Assembly: GCF_001499965.1 (NCBI RefSeq)
Contig: NZ_LQIT01000031.1
Span: 1-64,000 of the forward strand
Length of the DNA stretch: 64,000 nucleotides
From: Mycobacterium sp. GA-2829
GTDB lineage: Bacteria; Actinomycetota; Actinomycetes; Mycobacteriales; Mycobacteriaceae
Direction: 5' to 3'
The notes under the pieces were generated by a model that did no database searches, was not told the DNA's origin, and worked only from the letters and a program-made list of their open reading frames with translations. The position numbers and the translations under genes are program-made. Below are positions 15,904 through 25,200 of the stretch, piece by piece. The stretch's first letter is position 1. Every line of letters begins with the position of its first letter.

Positions 15904-16287
15904 TCAGGGCCGAACGGTCGTCAGGCAGAACGGATGTCCGACCGGGTCGAGCAGCACACGCCAGGCCGCACCGGGTTGGGCCGAAGCCTCCGTCGCGCCC
16001 AACGCCACCGCCGCGGCCACCGCGGCGTCCAGATCGTCGACCGCGACATCGAAGTGCATCTGCTGACGCTGCGGACCATCTGGCCACGTCGGCGGCTCAT
16101 AGCTGTCGACGCGCATCAGCGTGACCATCGGTCCGGCGCCCGCGAGTGCGATGACACCGCGGTCGGGTGTGGCGAAGAACTCCTGCAGGCCGAGCAGACC
16201 GCGGTAGAACGGGGCGAGCGCATCGGGGTCCGGGCAGTCGACCGAGATCGACGCCAGCGTGCCGACGGGTGTATCGGGTGTGGTCAT
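15904..16287 (-). CDS. VOC-superfamily (glyoxalase-like) protein
   Basis: A 127-residue single-domain protein with two beta-alpha-beta-beta-beta motifs (ASISVDCPDPDALAPFY and MHFDVAVDDLDAAV). The His and Glu residues usual as metal ligands (QMHFDV, DPVGHPFCL) are partly kept. The superfamily includes glyoxalases, bleomycin-resistance proteins and dioxygenases; the function here is unknown. It lies 11 bases downstream of selD on the same strand and is probably co-transcribed with it, though no link to selenium metabolism is known. Confidence 0.8.
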   Translation of the reverse strand: MTTPDTPVGTLASISVDCPDPDALAPFYRGLLGLQEFFATPDRGVIALAGAGPMVTLMRVDSYEPPTWPDGPQRQQMHFDVAVDDLDAAVAAAVALGATEASAQPGAAWRVLLDPVGHPFCLTTVRP

Positions 16288-16298
16288 GGGTCCTCTCC

Positions 16299-17303
16299 TC
16301 AGCGCACCACGATGGTGTGTTCACCGCGTGGCACGAGTTCGCCGATGACGGGTGCGCCGGGGATCTCCCCCGCGATCAGCAGGCCGCCGGAGGTCTGGGC
16401 GTCGGCCAGCAGCAGCGCCTCGTCCTCGGACACTGCGGACAAATCCGCATGCGGGGCAACCCATTCCAGGTTGCGCCGGGTGCCGCCGCTGACGTGGCCC
16501 GCGGCGAGCGCGTCGCGCGCCCCGGCGATGTAGGGCACCGCCGCCGCATCGACCACCGCGGTGACACCGCTGGCCCTCGCGAGTTTGTAGAGATGGCCGA
16601 GCAACCCGAAACCGGTGACGTCGGTGGCACATTCGGCACCGGCCTCGAGCGCCGCCACCGCGGCCTGTGCGTTGAGCGTCGTCATCACCGCGATCGCCTC
16701 CTCCGACCGCTCACCGGTGGCCTTGTGCCTGCTGTTGAGGACACCGATGCCCAGCGGTTTCGTCAACGTCAGCGGGGTGCCCGCCTTTCCGGCGTCGTTG
16801 CGCAGCAGGCGGTTCGGGTCGGCGATCCCCGTCACCGCCAGACCGTACTTCGGTTCGGGGTCGTCGACGCTGTGCCCGCCGGCCAGGTGGCAGCCCGCTT
16901 CGGTGCACACGTCGAGGCCGCCGCGCAGGGTCTCGGCGGCCAGTTCGAACGGCAGCACGTCGCGCGGCCACCCCAGCAGGTTGACCGCCACCACGGGCCG
17001 GCCGCCCATCGCGTACACGTCCGACAGCGCGTTGGCCGCCGCGATCCGGCCCCAGTCGTAGGGGTCGTCGACGACCGGGGTGAAGAAGTCCGTCGTCGCG
17101 ATCAGCGCGGTGTCCCCGGCGATGCGGACGGCGGCGGCGACGTCGCCGTCGTCGAGTCCGACCAGCAGTTCGCCCACCGGATCCCGCGGTGTCGCCGCGG
17201 TCAGCCCGCGCACGACGTCCTCGAGTTCGCCCGGCGGGATCTTGCACGCACAGCCGCCGCCGTGGGCGAACTGCGTCAGACGGTAGGTCACGTCGGAGGT
17301 CAT
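16299..17303 (-). CDS. selD: Selenophosphate synthase SelD
   Basis: A 334-residue enzyme that makes monoselenophosphate from selenide and ATP, the selenium donor for selenocysteine. The N-terminal glycine-rich loop HGGGCACKI carries the catalytic Cys18 and Lys21, equivalent to Cys17/Lys20 of E. coli. It is an ordinary cysteine, so SelD is not itself a selenoprotein. ATP/metal elements are present: TTDFFTPVVDDP, NALSDVYAMGG, AGGHS and CATDVTGFGLLGH. The start at ATG 17303 fits the family; ATGs at 17312 and 17324 are alternatives. It is divergent from tRNA-Sec, only 39 bases apart, so each promoter must overlap the other gene. Confidence 0.95.
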   Translation of the reverse strand: MTSDVTYRLTQFAHGGGCACKIPPGELEDVVRGLTAATPRDPVGELLVGLDDGDVAAAVRIAGDTALIATTDFFTPVVDDPYDWGRIAAANALSDVYAMGGRPVVAVNLLGWPRDVLPFELAAETLRGGLDVCTEAGCHLAGGHSVDDPEPKYGLAVTGIADPNRLLRNDAGKAGTPLTLTKPLGIGVLNSRHKATGERSEEAIAVMTTLNAQAAVAALEAGAECATDVTGFGLLGHLYKLARASGVTAVVDAAAVPYIAGARDALAAGHVSGGTRRNLEWVAPHADLSAVSEDEALLLADAQTSGGLLIAGEIPGAPVIGELVPRGEHTIVVR

Positions 17304-17342
17304 GCCCACCATGGTGCCTGCCATGATGGGGCGGTGGTCCAG

Positions 17343-17437
17343 GGAGGCGTATTCGGTCTGGTGACCGGCGCGATCTTCAAAATCGTCGAACGGCAGGATC
17401 TGTCGTTGGCGGGTTCGATTCCCGTCCGCCTCCGCCA
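17343..17437 (+). tRNA. selC: tRNA-Sec (anticodon UCA), selC
   Basis: A 95-base tRNA including an encoded CCA. The acceptor stem GGAGGCG (17343-17349) pairs with CGCCTCC (17427-17433), discriminator G at 17434. The D-arm is CGGTC-TGGT-GACCG. The anticodon loop CTTCAAA (17375-17381) has TCA at 17377-17379, closed by a GCGAT/ATCGT stem. The long variable arm is an 8-pair stem, AACGGCAG/CTGTCGTT, with a GAT loop, and the T-loop TTCGATT follows. The long extra arm and UCA anticodon define a selenocysteine tRNA. It is on the same strand as selA and selB. Confidence 0.96.
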
Positions 17438-17445
17438 TGTTTCCC

Positions 17446-17498
17446 GTGATTTCGGTGTAGTTGGTTGCGCTGACCGCAACCGGCTACACCCAAATCAC
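17446..17498 (+). promoter_or_regulatory. Long hairpin between tRNA-Sec and selA
   Basis: Two 24-base arms surround a CTGAC loop (17470-17474). Three perfect segments pair: GTGATT/AATCAC, GGTGTAG/CTACACC and GGTTGCG/CGCAACC, separated by 2-by-2 mismatches. It ends 14 bases before the selA GTG. It may terminate or process the tRNA transcript, or act as a leader element for selA. Confidence 0.75.
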
Positions 17499-17512
17499 CA
17501 ACGGGGTGCGGC

Positions 17513-18790
17513 GTGACCGACCCGCGCCGCCGCGTCCCCCACACCGACGCGCTGCTCACCGACCCTCGGCTGGCCGAGGCCGAACGCACGTTGGGCCGCA
17601 CCCTGGTCAAGTCGGTCATCGCCGCCGCCCAGGAGCGGGCGCGCGCCGGGGACATCGCACCCGAACAGGTCGCCGACCAGGCGGTGGCCGCGCTGCCGGC
17701 CGCCGCGGTGAGCCTGCGGCCGGTGATCAACGCGACCGGCGTCGTCGTCCACACCAACCTCGGCCGCGCCCCGCTGTCGCAGGCGGCCGTCGACGCCGTC
17801 GTCACCGCCAGCGGCGCCACCGACGTCGAGTTCGATCTCGCGACGGGCCAGCGCGCCCGGCGGGGCCGTGGCGCGCTCGCCGCACTCGCCGCGGCCGTGC
17901 CCACCGCCGCCGCGGTGCACGTGGTCAACAACAACGCCGCCGCGCTACTGCTGACCGCGCTCACCCTGGCGCCCGGCAGGGAGATCGTCGTCAGCCGAGG
18001 CGAACTCATCGAGATCGGCGACGGGTTCCGCATCCCCGAACTCCTCGCATCGACGGGTGCGCGCATCCGCGAGGTCGGCACCACCAACCGCACTCACCTG
18101 CGCGACTACGCCGACGCGATCGGTCCGGACACCGGATTCGTGCTCAAGGTGCATCCGTCGAACTACGTCGTCAGCGGATTCACCAAGACGGTCGGCATCG
18201 CCGAGCTGGCCGGGCTCGACGCGCCGCTGGTCGTCGACATCGGTTCGGGGCTGCTGACCCCGCACCCGGTGCTACCCGACGAACCCGACGCCACGACCGC
18301 ACTGCGCCAGGGCGCCGACCTCGTCACCGCCAGCGGCGACAAGCTTCTCGGTGGGCCGCAGGCCGGGCTGCTGTTCGGCACCGCCGAGCTGGTCGAACGG
18401 CTCCGCAGGCATCCGTCGGCGCGGGCGCTGCGCGTCGACAAGCTGACGCTGGCCGCACTCGAGGCGACGCTGGTCGGTCCGCCGGTCCCGGTCGAGCGGG
18501 CGCTGACCGCCGACGTGGCGGGTCTGCGCGAACGCGCGCAGCGGCTCGCCGCGCAGCTGCCCGATGCGCGGGCCGTCGACTGCGAGGCGGCGGTCGGTGG
18601 CGGCGGCGCCCCGGAGGTCACGCTGCCCAGTGCCGGGATCAGCCTGCCCGCCGAGTTGGCCGGACCTCTACGCGCGGGGACACCGCCGGTGGTCGGGCGC
18701 GTCGAGGCCGGCCGCTGCATCCTCGACCTGCGCACGGTCGATCCCGACGACGATCCGCGCCTGCTGGCGGCCGTCAGCGCATGTATGTAG
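17513..18790 (+). CDS. selA: L-seryl-tRNA(Sec) selenium transferase SelA
   Basis: A 425-residue PLP enzyme that turns seryl-tRNA-Sec into selenocysteyl-tRNA-Sec using selenophosphate. Motifs include INATGVVVHTNLGRAPLS (about 72-89), VNNNAAALLL, SRGELIEIGDGFRIPE (about 161-176), VHPSNY, and the PLP lysine in SGDKLLGGPQAG (Lys277). Bacterial SelA forms a large decamer. The length is slightly short of E. coli's 463 but the core is complete. The GTG start follows GGGGTG, right after the 53-base hairpin. Its last ten bases overlap the selB start. Confidence 0.95.
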   Translation: MTDPRRRVPHTDALLTDPRLAEAERTLGRTLVKSVIAAAQERARAGDIAPEQVADQAVAALPAAAVSLRPVINATGVVVHTNLGRAPLSQAAVDAVVTASGATDVEFDLATGQRARRGRGALAALAAAVPTAAAVHVVNNNAAALLLTALTLAPGREIVVSRGELIEIGDGFRIPELLASTGARIREVGTTNRTHLRDYADAIGPDTGFVLKVHPSNYVVSGFTKTVGIAELAGLDAPLVVDIGSGLLTPHPVLPDEPDATTALRQGADLVTASGDKLLGGPQAGLLFGTAELVERLRRHPSARALRVDKLTLAALEATLVGPPVPVERALTADVAGLRERAQRLAAQLPDARAVDCEAAVGGGGAPEVTLPSAGISLPAELAGPLRAGTPPVVGRVEAGRCILDLRTVDPDDDPRLLAAVSACM

Positions 18791-20478
18791 TCGCGACCGC
18801 CGGGCACGTCGACCACGGCAAGTCGACGCTGGTGCACCGCCTCACGGGGATGTGGCCCGACCGGCTCGCCGAGGAGCAGCGCCGCGGCCTGACCATCGAC
18901 CTCGGCTTCGCCTGGACCGAGATCGACGGCCACCAGGTGGCGTTCGTCGACGTCCCCGGGCACGAGCGGTTCGTCGGCAACATGCTCGCCGGGGTCGGGC
19001 CCGTCGCGGCGGTGATGTTCATCGTGGCCGCCACCGAGGGCTGGATGCCGCAGTCGCAGGAGCACCTCGACGCGCTCGACGCACTCGGGGTGCGGCACGC
19101 GCTGCTGGTGGTCACCAAGGCTGACCTCGCCGACGCGACGCCCGCCATCGAACAGGCGCGGGAGGCGTTCGCCGCCACCGGGATGGCCGATCCGCCGGTC
19201 GCCCTCAGCACGGATCTCGATGGGGTGCGCACCGGGTTGGTGCGGCTCGTCGATCGGCTGCCCGCGCCGGACACCGCGGCCGACGTCCGGCTGTGGGTCG
19301 ACCGGTCGTTCACCGTGCGCGGCGCGGGCACGGTCGTCACCGGCACGCTCGCCGCGGGGACGCTGCGGGTGGGTGACGAACTCGAGCATGCCGGGCGGCG
19401 GGTGACGGTGCGGGGACTGCAGTCGCTGGGGACGTCTCGCGAGGCCGTCGAACCGGTCGCGCGGGTGGCGGTGAACCTGCGCGGGATCGACCGCAAGGAC
19501 ATCGGCCGCGGCGACGCCCTGCGCACGCCGGGGGCCTGGCTCGACACCGACGAGGTCGACGTGGCGCTGCGGGCGGCAGGCGATCTCAACCGACAACTGG
19601 TGCTGCACATCGGGTCCGCCGCGGTGCCGGTGCACGTGCGGCCACTCGGCACCGCCGCGCGGCTGCGGTTGGCGCGTCCGCTGCCGCTGCGGATCGGCGA
19701 CGTCGGCCTGCTGCGGGATCCGGGGCAGCACCGCATCACCGCCGGGGTCGAGGTGCTCGACGTGCGCCCGCCCGCGCTGCGCCGACGGGGTGCGGCGCGC
19801 GAGCGGGGCGCCGAACTGGCCGCGGGCCGGGTGTCGCCGCCGGTGTGTGTGCGCGCGTCGGAGCTGCGGGCGATGGGGTTCGCCGCGACCGGTGTGCGGA
19901 TCGGGGCGTGGGTGGTCGACCCCTCGTGGTGGGCGCAGCGGCGCGAGCGGGCGGTGAACGCGGTGCGCCGGTGGACGGCCGACCACGAGGTGGCGGCGGG
20001 GATGCCGCTGGAGACGCTTCGTCAGGAGGTGGGGTTGCCTGCGGCCGAACTGGTCGCGCCGCTGCTCGCCGACGCTGATCTGCGGGTCGCCGACGGCCGG
20101 GTCGGTGCGCCGGGGACGGCGCTGCCCGCGCGCGTCGACGAGGCGGTGCGTGCGGTGGAGGAGCTGCTCACCGCCGCGCCGTTCCAGGCGCCCGATGCCG
20201 ACACGCTGACCCGATTACGGCTGGGCACAAGCGAGTTGGCGGCGGCGGTCCGGGCAGGCCGGCTGGTCCGGATCGCCGACGGTGTGGTGCTGGGACGCGA
20301 CGCGTTGGAGCGGGCCGCGGGGATCCTGCGGGAGATCCCGCAGCCGTTCACCGTGGCCGAGGCGAAACGCGCGTTGGGGACGACGCGTCGGGTCGCGGTG
20401 CCGCTGTTGGAAGCGCTCGATGCGCAGCGGCTCACCCGGCGCGGGGACGACGGCACCAGGACGTTGTCCGAAACCTGA
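18781..20478 (+). CDS. selB: Selenocysteine-specific elongation factor SelB
   Basis: A 565-residue GTPase that brings Sec-tRNA to the ribosome at UGA codons followed by a SECIS hairpin. G1 is GHVDHGKS at residues 8-15; the switch region DVPGHERFVGNM and G4 TKAD follow. EF-Tu-like domains 2 and 3 follow at about 175-335. The C-terminal half contains winged-helix repeats that bind SECIS RNA (segments near 400-565, ending TVAEAKRALGTTRRVAVPLLEALD). The start ATG lies inside the selA end. An open frame in this phase runs far upstream through selA, but it is only a shadow. Confidence 0.95.
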   Translation: MYVVATAGHVDHGKSTLVHRLTGMWPDRLAEEQRRGLTIDLGFAWTEIDGHQVAFVDVPGHERFVGNMLAGVGPVAAVMFIVAATEGWMPQSQEHLDALDALGVRHALLVVTKADLADATPAIEQAREAFAATGMADPPVALSTDLDGVRTGLVRLVDRLPAPDTAADVRLWVDRSFTVRGAGTVVTGTLAAGTLRVGDELEHAGRRVTVRGLQSLGTSREAVEPVARVAVNLRGIDRKDIGRGDALRTPGAWLDTDEVDVALRAAGDLNRQLVLHIGSAAVPVHVRPLGTAARLRLARPLPLRIGDVGLLRDPGQHRITAGVEVLDVRPPALRRRGAARERGAELAAGRVSPPVCVRASELRAMGFAATGVRIGAWVVDPSWWAQRRERAVNAVRRWTADHEVAAGMPLETLRQEVGLPAAELVAPLLADADLRVADGRVGAPGTALPARVDEAVRAVEELLTAAPFQAPDADTLTRLRLGTSELAAAVRAGRLVRIADGVVLGRDALERAAGILREIPQPFTVAEAKRALGTTRRVAVPLLEALDAQRLTRRGDDGTRTLSET

Positions 20479-20488
20479 CCACCGCATA

Positions 20489-20503
20489 CCTAGAAGCGCT
20501 AGG
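20489..20503. promoter_or_regulatory. Candidate PadR operator/promoter element
   Basis: CCTAG, 5 bases, CTAGG: a perfect inverted repeat 11 bases before the PadR start codon, in the short gap after selB. Its position suits autoregulation, but it is not the ATGT-n8-ACAT form known for some PadR proteins. Confidence 0.4.
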
Positions 20504-20514
20504 GTAGCGGTGCT

Positions 20515-20871
20515 ATGTATATCGACAAGGACCTCGTCGCGGCGACGGCGACGCCACTGGTACTCGGCATCCTCGCCGAGGGCGAGTCCTACGGGTACGC
20601 GATCATCAAGCGCGTCCACGACCTGTCGGGCGGGCAGATGCAGTGGACCGACGGCATGCTGTACCCGCTGCTGCACCGGCTCGAGCGGCTCGGCTACGTG
20701 TCGGCGTCGTGGGGCGTCTCCGACAGCGGGCGTCGGCGCAAGCACTACGCCATCACCGACGCGGGTAGGCAGATGCTGGCCGAACGCCGCAGTCAGTGGA
20801 GCGTGGCCGTCGATGCGCTGGATCAGGTGTGGCGCAACCTCCAGCCGCCGGTCGCCGAGGGATGGTCGTGA
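20515..20871 (+). CDS. PadR-family transcriptional regulator
   Basis: A 118-residue winged-helix protein. The PadR core is clear: ATPLVLGILAEGESYGYAIIKRV (about 12-34), DGMLYPLLHRLERLGYV (about 47-63) and RRRKHYAITDAGRQML (about 75-90). Short PadR proteins sit as dimers on a palindrome and often respond to membrane or antibiotic stress. It is placed between selB and the formate dehydrogenase genes and overlaps the next membrane-protein gene by one base, a pairing seen for PadR/HAAS-domain modules. It could control only that module or the whole downstream region. Confidence 0.9.
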   Translation: MYIDKDLVAATATPLVLGILAEGESYGYAIIKRVHDLSGGQMQWTDGMLYPLLHRLERLGYVSASWGVSDSGRRRKHYAITDAGRQMLAERRSQWSVAVDALDQVWRNLQPPVAEGWS

Positions 20872-22214
20872 TGGTCGACGCACCGCTCGAGGCCCAGATC
20901 GGCAAGTGGCGCGGTTACGTCGAACGCCACCAGGCGATCTCGCCCAACGACGCCGACGAGATGGAAGACCACCTGCGCAGCCAGATCTCCGATCTCGCCG
21001 CGGCGGGGCTCTCGGCCGACGAAGCCTTCCTGGTCGCCGTCAAGCGGATGGGAAACATGGGCGGGGTGTCCCGTGAGTTCGCGCGCGAACACTCCGAGCG
21101 GCTATGGAAGCAACTGGTCCTGCCGACCGGCACGACGGATGGGGCAGGCCGGCGAACGACGAACGAACTGCTCGTCGTCCTCGCGCTCGCCGTCGGCGCC
21201 GCGGTGGCCGTGAAGGCCGGCTGGGCGGTGCTCGGCGACCGCGGCTTCGCCCGCAACGCCTCGCTGTTCGTCCTTCCCTTCCTCACCGGATACTTCGCGT
21301 GGAAGCGCCGGATGCCGCCGCGGGACATCGCCACGCTCGCGGTGCCCTACGTCGTCGCGGCCGCCGTGCTCAACGCCTACCCCTTCGCGCCCGAGGGGGC
21401 GACGGAGGTCATCGCGGTGATCCACGCGCCGATCGTGTCCTGGTTCGTCGTCGGGGCGGCCTACACCGGAGGACGATGGCGATCCGACCGCAGGCGCATG
21501 GATTTCATCCGGTTCACCGGCGAGTGGGTGATCTACCTCGCGCTGCTCGGAATCGGTGGCGGTGTCCTCGTCGGCCTGACCGTCGGTGCCTTCGACGCGC
21601 TGGGCATGGATGTCGAGTGGGTGATCGAGAGCTGGGTGATGCCGTTCGGCGTGGCCGGTGCCGTCGTCGTGGCGGCGTGGCTGGTGGAAGCCAAACAGAA
21701 CGTGGTGGAGAACATCGCCCCCGTACTGACGCGGGTGTTCACCCCGCTGACCATCGTCATGCTGCTGGTGCTGCTCGTGGCGTTCGCGGCGTCCGGCAGC
21801 GTCGTGGGCGTCGACCGCAACCTGCTGATCCTGATGGACCTCATCCTCGTGCTGGTGCTCGGCCTGCTGCTGTACGCGACGTCGGCGCGCGACCCGCAGT
21901 CGCCACCGGACCTGTTCGACCGCCTGCAACTCGTCCTCGTGGTGAGCGCCCTCGCCGTCGACGTGCTGATGTTGGTGGCCATGCTCACCCGCATCGCGGA
22001 GTTCGGCGCGACGCCCAACAAGGTGACCGCGCTCGGCCTCAACCTGTTGCTCCTGGTGAACCTGACGTGGTCGGCGCGGCTGCTCGTCGGATTCCTCCGC
22101 GGCCGTACCGGGTTCAGCACCGTCGAACGGTGGCAGACGCGTTACCTGCCGATCTTCGGCCTGTGGGCGGCCGTGGCGGTCGTCGTCATCCCGCCGGTGT
22201 TCGACTTCGTATGA
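20871..22214 (+). CDS. HAAS-like N-domain plus multi-pass membrane protein
   Basis: A 447-residue protein. Residues about 1-75 form a soluble helical domain (permease-prefix/HAAS type: DAPLEAQIGKWRGYVERHQ, EMEDHLRSQISDLAAAGLSADEAFLVAVKRMGN). About 11 hydrophobic helices follow to the C-terminus. HAAS domains are usually partnered with PadR regulators, which matches the overlapping gene upstream. No transporter or enzyme motif is visible in the membrane part. ATG 20871 was chosen because a GAGGG site sits 9 bases before it and it overlaps the PadR stop; ATG 20862 is possible. Confidence 0.75.
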   Translation: MVDAPLEAQIGKWRGYVERHQAISPNDADEMEDHLRSQISDLAAAGLSADEAFLVAVKRMGNMGGVSREFAREHSERLWKQLVLPTGTTDGAGRRTTNELLVVLALAVGAAVAVKAGWAVLGDRGFARNASLFVLPFLTGYFAWKRRMPPRDIATLAVPYVVAAAVLNAYPFAPEGATEVIAVIHAPIVSWFVVGAAYTGGRWRSDRRRMDFIRFTGEWVIYLALLGIGGGVLVGLTVGAFDALGMDVEWVIESWVMPFGVAGAVVVAAWLVEAKQNVVENIAPVLTRVFTPLTIVMLLVLLVAFAASGSVVGVDRNLLILMDLILVLVLGLLLYATSARDPQSPPDLFDRLQLVLVVSALAVDVLMLVAMLTRIAEFGATPNKVTALGLNLLLLVNLTWSARLLVGFLRGRTGFSTVERWQTRYLPIFGLWAAVAVVVIPPVFDFV

Positions 22215-22260
22215 CGGGCTCTCGTGATTGGATGGACGCCAAGCGGGTAAGGAGGACGCC

Positions 22261-25200
22261 GTGGACTTCAGGAAGCTGATCGAGTCGTGGCCGGTCTACC
22301 GGCAGCTCACCGGCGACGACGCCCTGGGCCGCGGCAAGGCCGCCCAGTCCAAACGCTCCCTGACCCTGACGCCGCGCACCGCCGAATCGGACCGCGTCGC
22401 GCATTCGGTGTGCCCGTTCTGCGCCGTAGGCTGCGCCCAGAAGGTGTACGTCAAGGACGAGAAGGTCGTCCAGATCGAGGGCAACCCGGACAGCCCCATC
22501 TCCCGAGGTCGGCTGTGCCCCAAGGGTTCTGCGAGCAAGCAGCTGGTGACCGGGCCGCAACGCCTCACCAAGGTCAAGTACCGCCCGCCGTATGCCACCG
22601 ACTGGCAGGAACTCGACCTCGACACCGCGATGGACATGGTCGCCGACCGCCTGCTCGACGCGCGGCAGAAGGGCTGGCAGCAGTTCGACGCCGACCGCAA
22701 CACCCTGCGCCGCACCATGGGTGTCGCCAGCCTCGGCGGCGCCACCCTCGACAACGAAGAGAACTACCTGATCAAGAAGCTCTTCACCGCGCTCGGCGCG
22801 TTACAGATCGAGAACCAGGCGCGTATTTGACACAGCGCCACGGTTCCCGGTCTGGGAGCCTCCTTCGGTCGCGGCGGGGCGACGGACTACCAGCAGGATC
22901 TCGTCAACGCGGACTTCATCGTCATCATGGGGTCCAACATGGCCGAGGCCCATCCCGTCGGCTTCCAGTGGGTGGTCGAGGCCAAGAACCGGGGCACCGA
23001 GGTCGTGCACATCGACCCGCGGTTCACCCGCACCAGCGCGCTGGCCGACCGGCACGTCTCGCTGCGCGCCGGTAGCGACATCGCGTTCCTCGGCGGGGTG
23101 ATCAACTACATCCTGTCGAACGACCTCGACTTCCGTGAGTACGTCACCGCGTACACCAACGCGTCGTTCATCGTCGACGAACGGTTCAGTGACGCAGAGG
23201 ATCTCGACGGTCTGTTCTCGGGCTACGACGACGAGACCGCGTCGTACGACCCGTCGACGTGGCAGTACGAACGCACCGATCAGGAGAAGGGCGGCGCCGA
23301 GGCCAAGGAGGAAAGCGCCCCTTACGAATCCGGTTCCGGCGGGCCACCGGTCGAGGGCGGCGCCGGGGAGATCCCCCGCGACGAGACGCTGCAACACCCG
23401 CGTTGCGTGTACCAGATCCTCAAACGGCACTACGCCCGCTACACCCCCGAGATGGTCGAGCGGGTGTGCGGCGTTCCCGCCGCGCAGTTCCTCGAGGTGG
23501 CGCGAAAGTGGACGGAGAACTCCGGTCGCGAGCGGACCGCCGCACTGGTCTACAGCGTCGGCTGGACCCAGCACACGATGGGCGCACAGTTCATCCGCGC
23601 CGGCGCGATCATCCAATTGCTGCTCGGCAACATCGGCCGCCCCGGCGGCGGCGTCTTCGCGCTGCGCGGGCACGCCAGCATCCAGGGTTCGACCGACGTG
23701 CCGACGCTGTTCAACCTGCTGCCCGGCTACCTCGCGATGCCGAAGGCGGGCCACGAGACGCTGGCCGACTACCTCGACGACATCAAGAGCCGCAACCAGA
23801 AGGGCTTCTGGCACAACGCCGATGCCTACATGGTGTCGCTGCTCAAGGAGTACTGGGGCGACCACGCAGGAGCCGACAACGACTTCTGCTTCGACTACCT
23901 GCCGCGCATCAACGGCGACCACGGCACCTACCGCACTGTGATGGACATGGTCGACGGCAAGGTGTTCGGGTACTTCCTGCTCGGCCAGAACCCCGCGGTC
24001 GGCTCGGCGCACGGCAGGCTGCAGCGTCTGGGCATGGCCAACCTCGACTGGTTGGTGGTGCGCGACCTCGTCGAGATCGAGAGCGCCACGTTCTGGAAGA
24101 ACGGGCCCGAGATCGAGACCGGGGAGATCTCCCCGGAGACCTGCCGCACCGAGGTGTTCCTGTTCCCGGCCGCCTCCCACGTGGAGAAGGCAGGCACGTT
24201 CACGCAGACGCAGCGGATGCTGCAGTGGCGCGAGAAGGCCGTCGAACCGCCGGGCGACGCCCGCTCCGAGCTGTGGTTCTTCTACCACCTGGGCCGGATC
24301 CTGCGGGAGAAGCTGGCCGGTTCCACCGACGAGCGGGACCGTCCGCTGCTCGAATTGTCCTGGGACTACGCGATGGACGGCGACGAACCCGACGGAGCGG
24401 ACGTGCTGCGCCGGATGAGCGGCGTCGACCTGACGACCGGCCGCGCGGTGGACAACTACATGTCCCTGCGGGCCGACGGCAGCACGATGTCGGGCTGCTG
24501 GATCTACAGCGGGGTCTACGCCGACGAGGTCAACCAGGCCGCGCGGCGCAAACCGCACGACCAGCAGGGCCCCTACGAGAACGAGTGGGGCTGGACCTGG
24601 CCGATGAACCGGCGGGTGCTCTACAACCGCGCCTCGGCCGATCCGCAGGGCCGGCCGTGGAGTGAGCGCAAGAAGCTGGTCTGGTGGGACCCCGAGAAGC
24701 AGGAGTGGACGGGCTACGACATCCCGGACTTCGAGAAGAACAAGCCGCCGGACTACCGGCCCGAACCGGGTGCGGTCGGGGTCGCGGCCCTGCACGGCGA
24801 CGACCCGTTCATCATGCAGGCCGACGGCAAGGGATGGCTGTTCGCCCCGAGCGGTGTCGCCGACGGCCCGCTGCCCACGCACTACGAACCGCACGAATCG
24901 CCGGTGCGCAACCCGCTGTACGCGCAGCAAGGCAATCCGGCGCGCAAAGTGTATGGGCGAGCGGATAATCCATCGAACCCGTCGCCGCCGGAACTGCACG
25001 GCGACGTCTTCCCGTACGTGTTCACCGCCGCCCGGCTGACCGAGCATCACACCGCGGGCGGGATGAGCCGCCAACTCCCCTACCTGGCGGAGTTGCAGCC
25101 CGCGCTGTTCGTGGAGGTCTCCCCGCAGCTGGCGGTCGAACGCGGGCTGACCCATATGGACTGGGCACATGTGATCACCAGCCGCGCGGCCGTCGACGCC

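Noticed and set aside
17461..20478. 1005-codon frame joining selB to upstream sequence
   Set aside because: The upstream part is another frame of selA with Arg-rich nonsense sequence. SelB homology starts exactly at 18781.
22828..22830. In-frame TGA as a nonsense mutation or pseudogene in the formate dehydrogenase gene
   Set aside because: The frame continues with full homology for 897 further codons, a GGUCU SECIS follows, and selA, selB, selC and selD are all intact nearby.
22801..25170. 789-codon minus-strand frame opposite fdhA
   Set aside because: It is a high-GC antisense shadow with no recognisable domain, while the plus strand encodes a clear molybdopterin enzyme.
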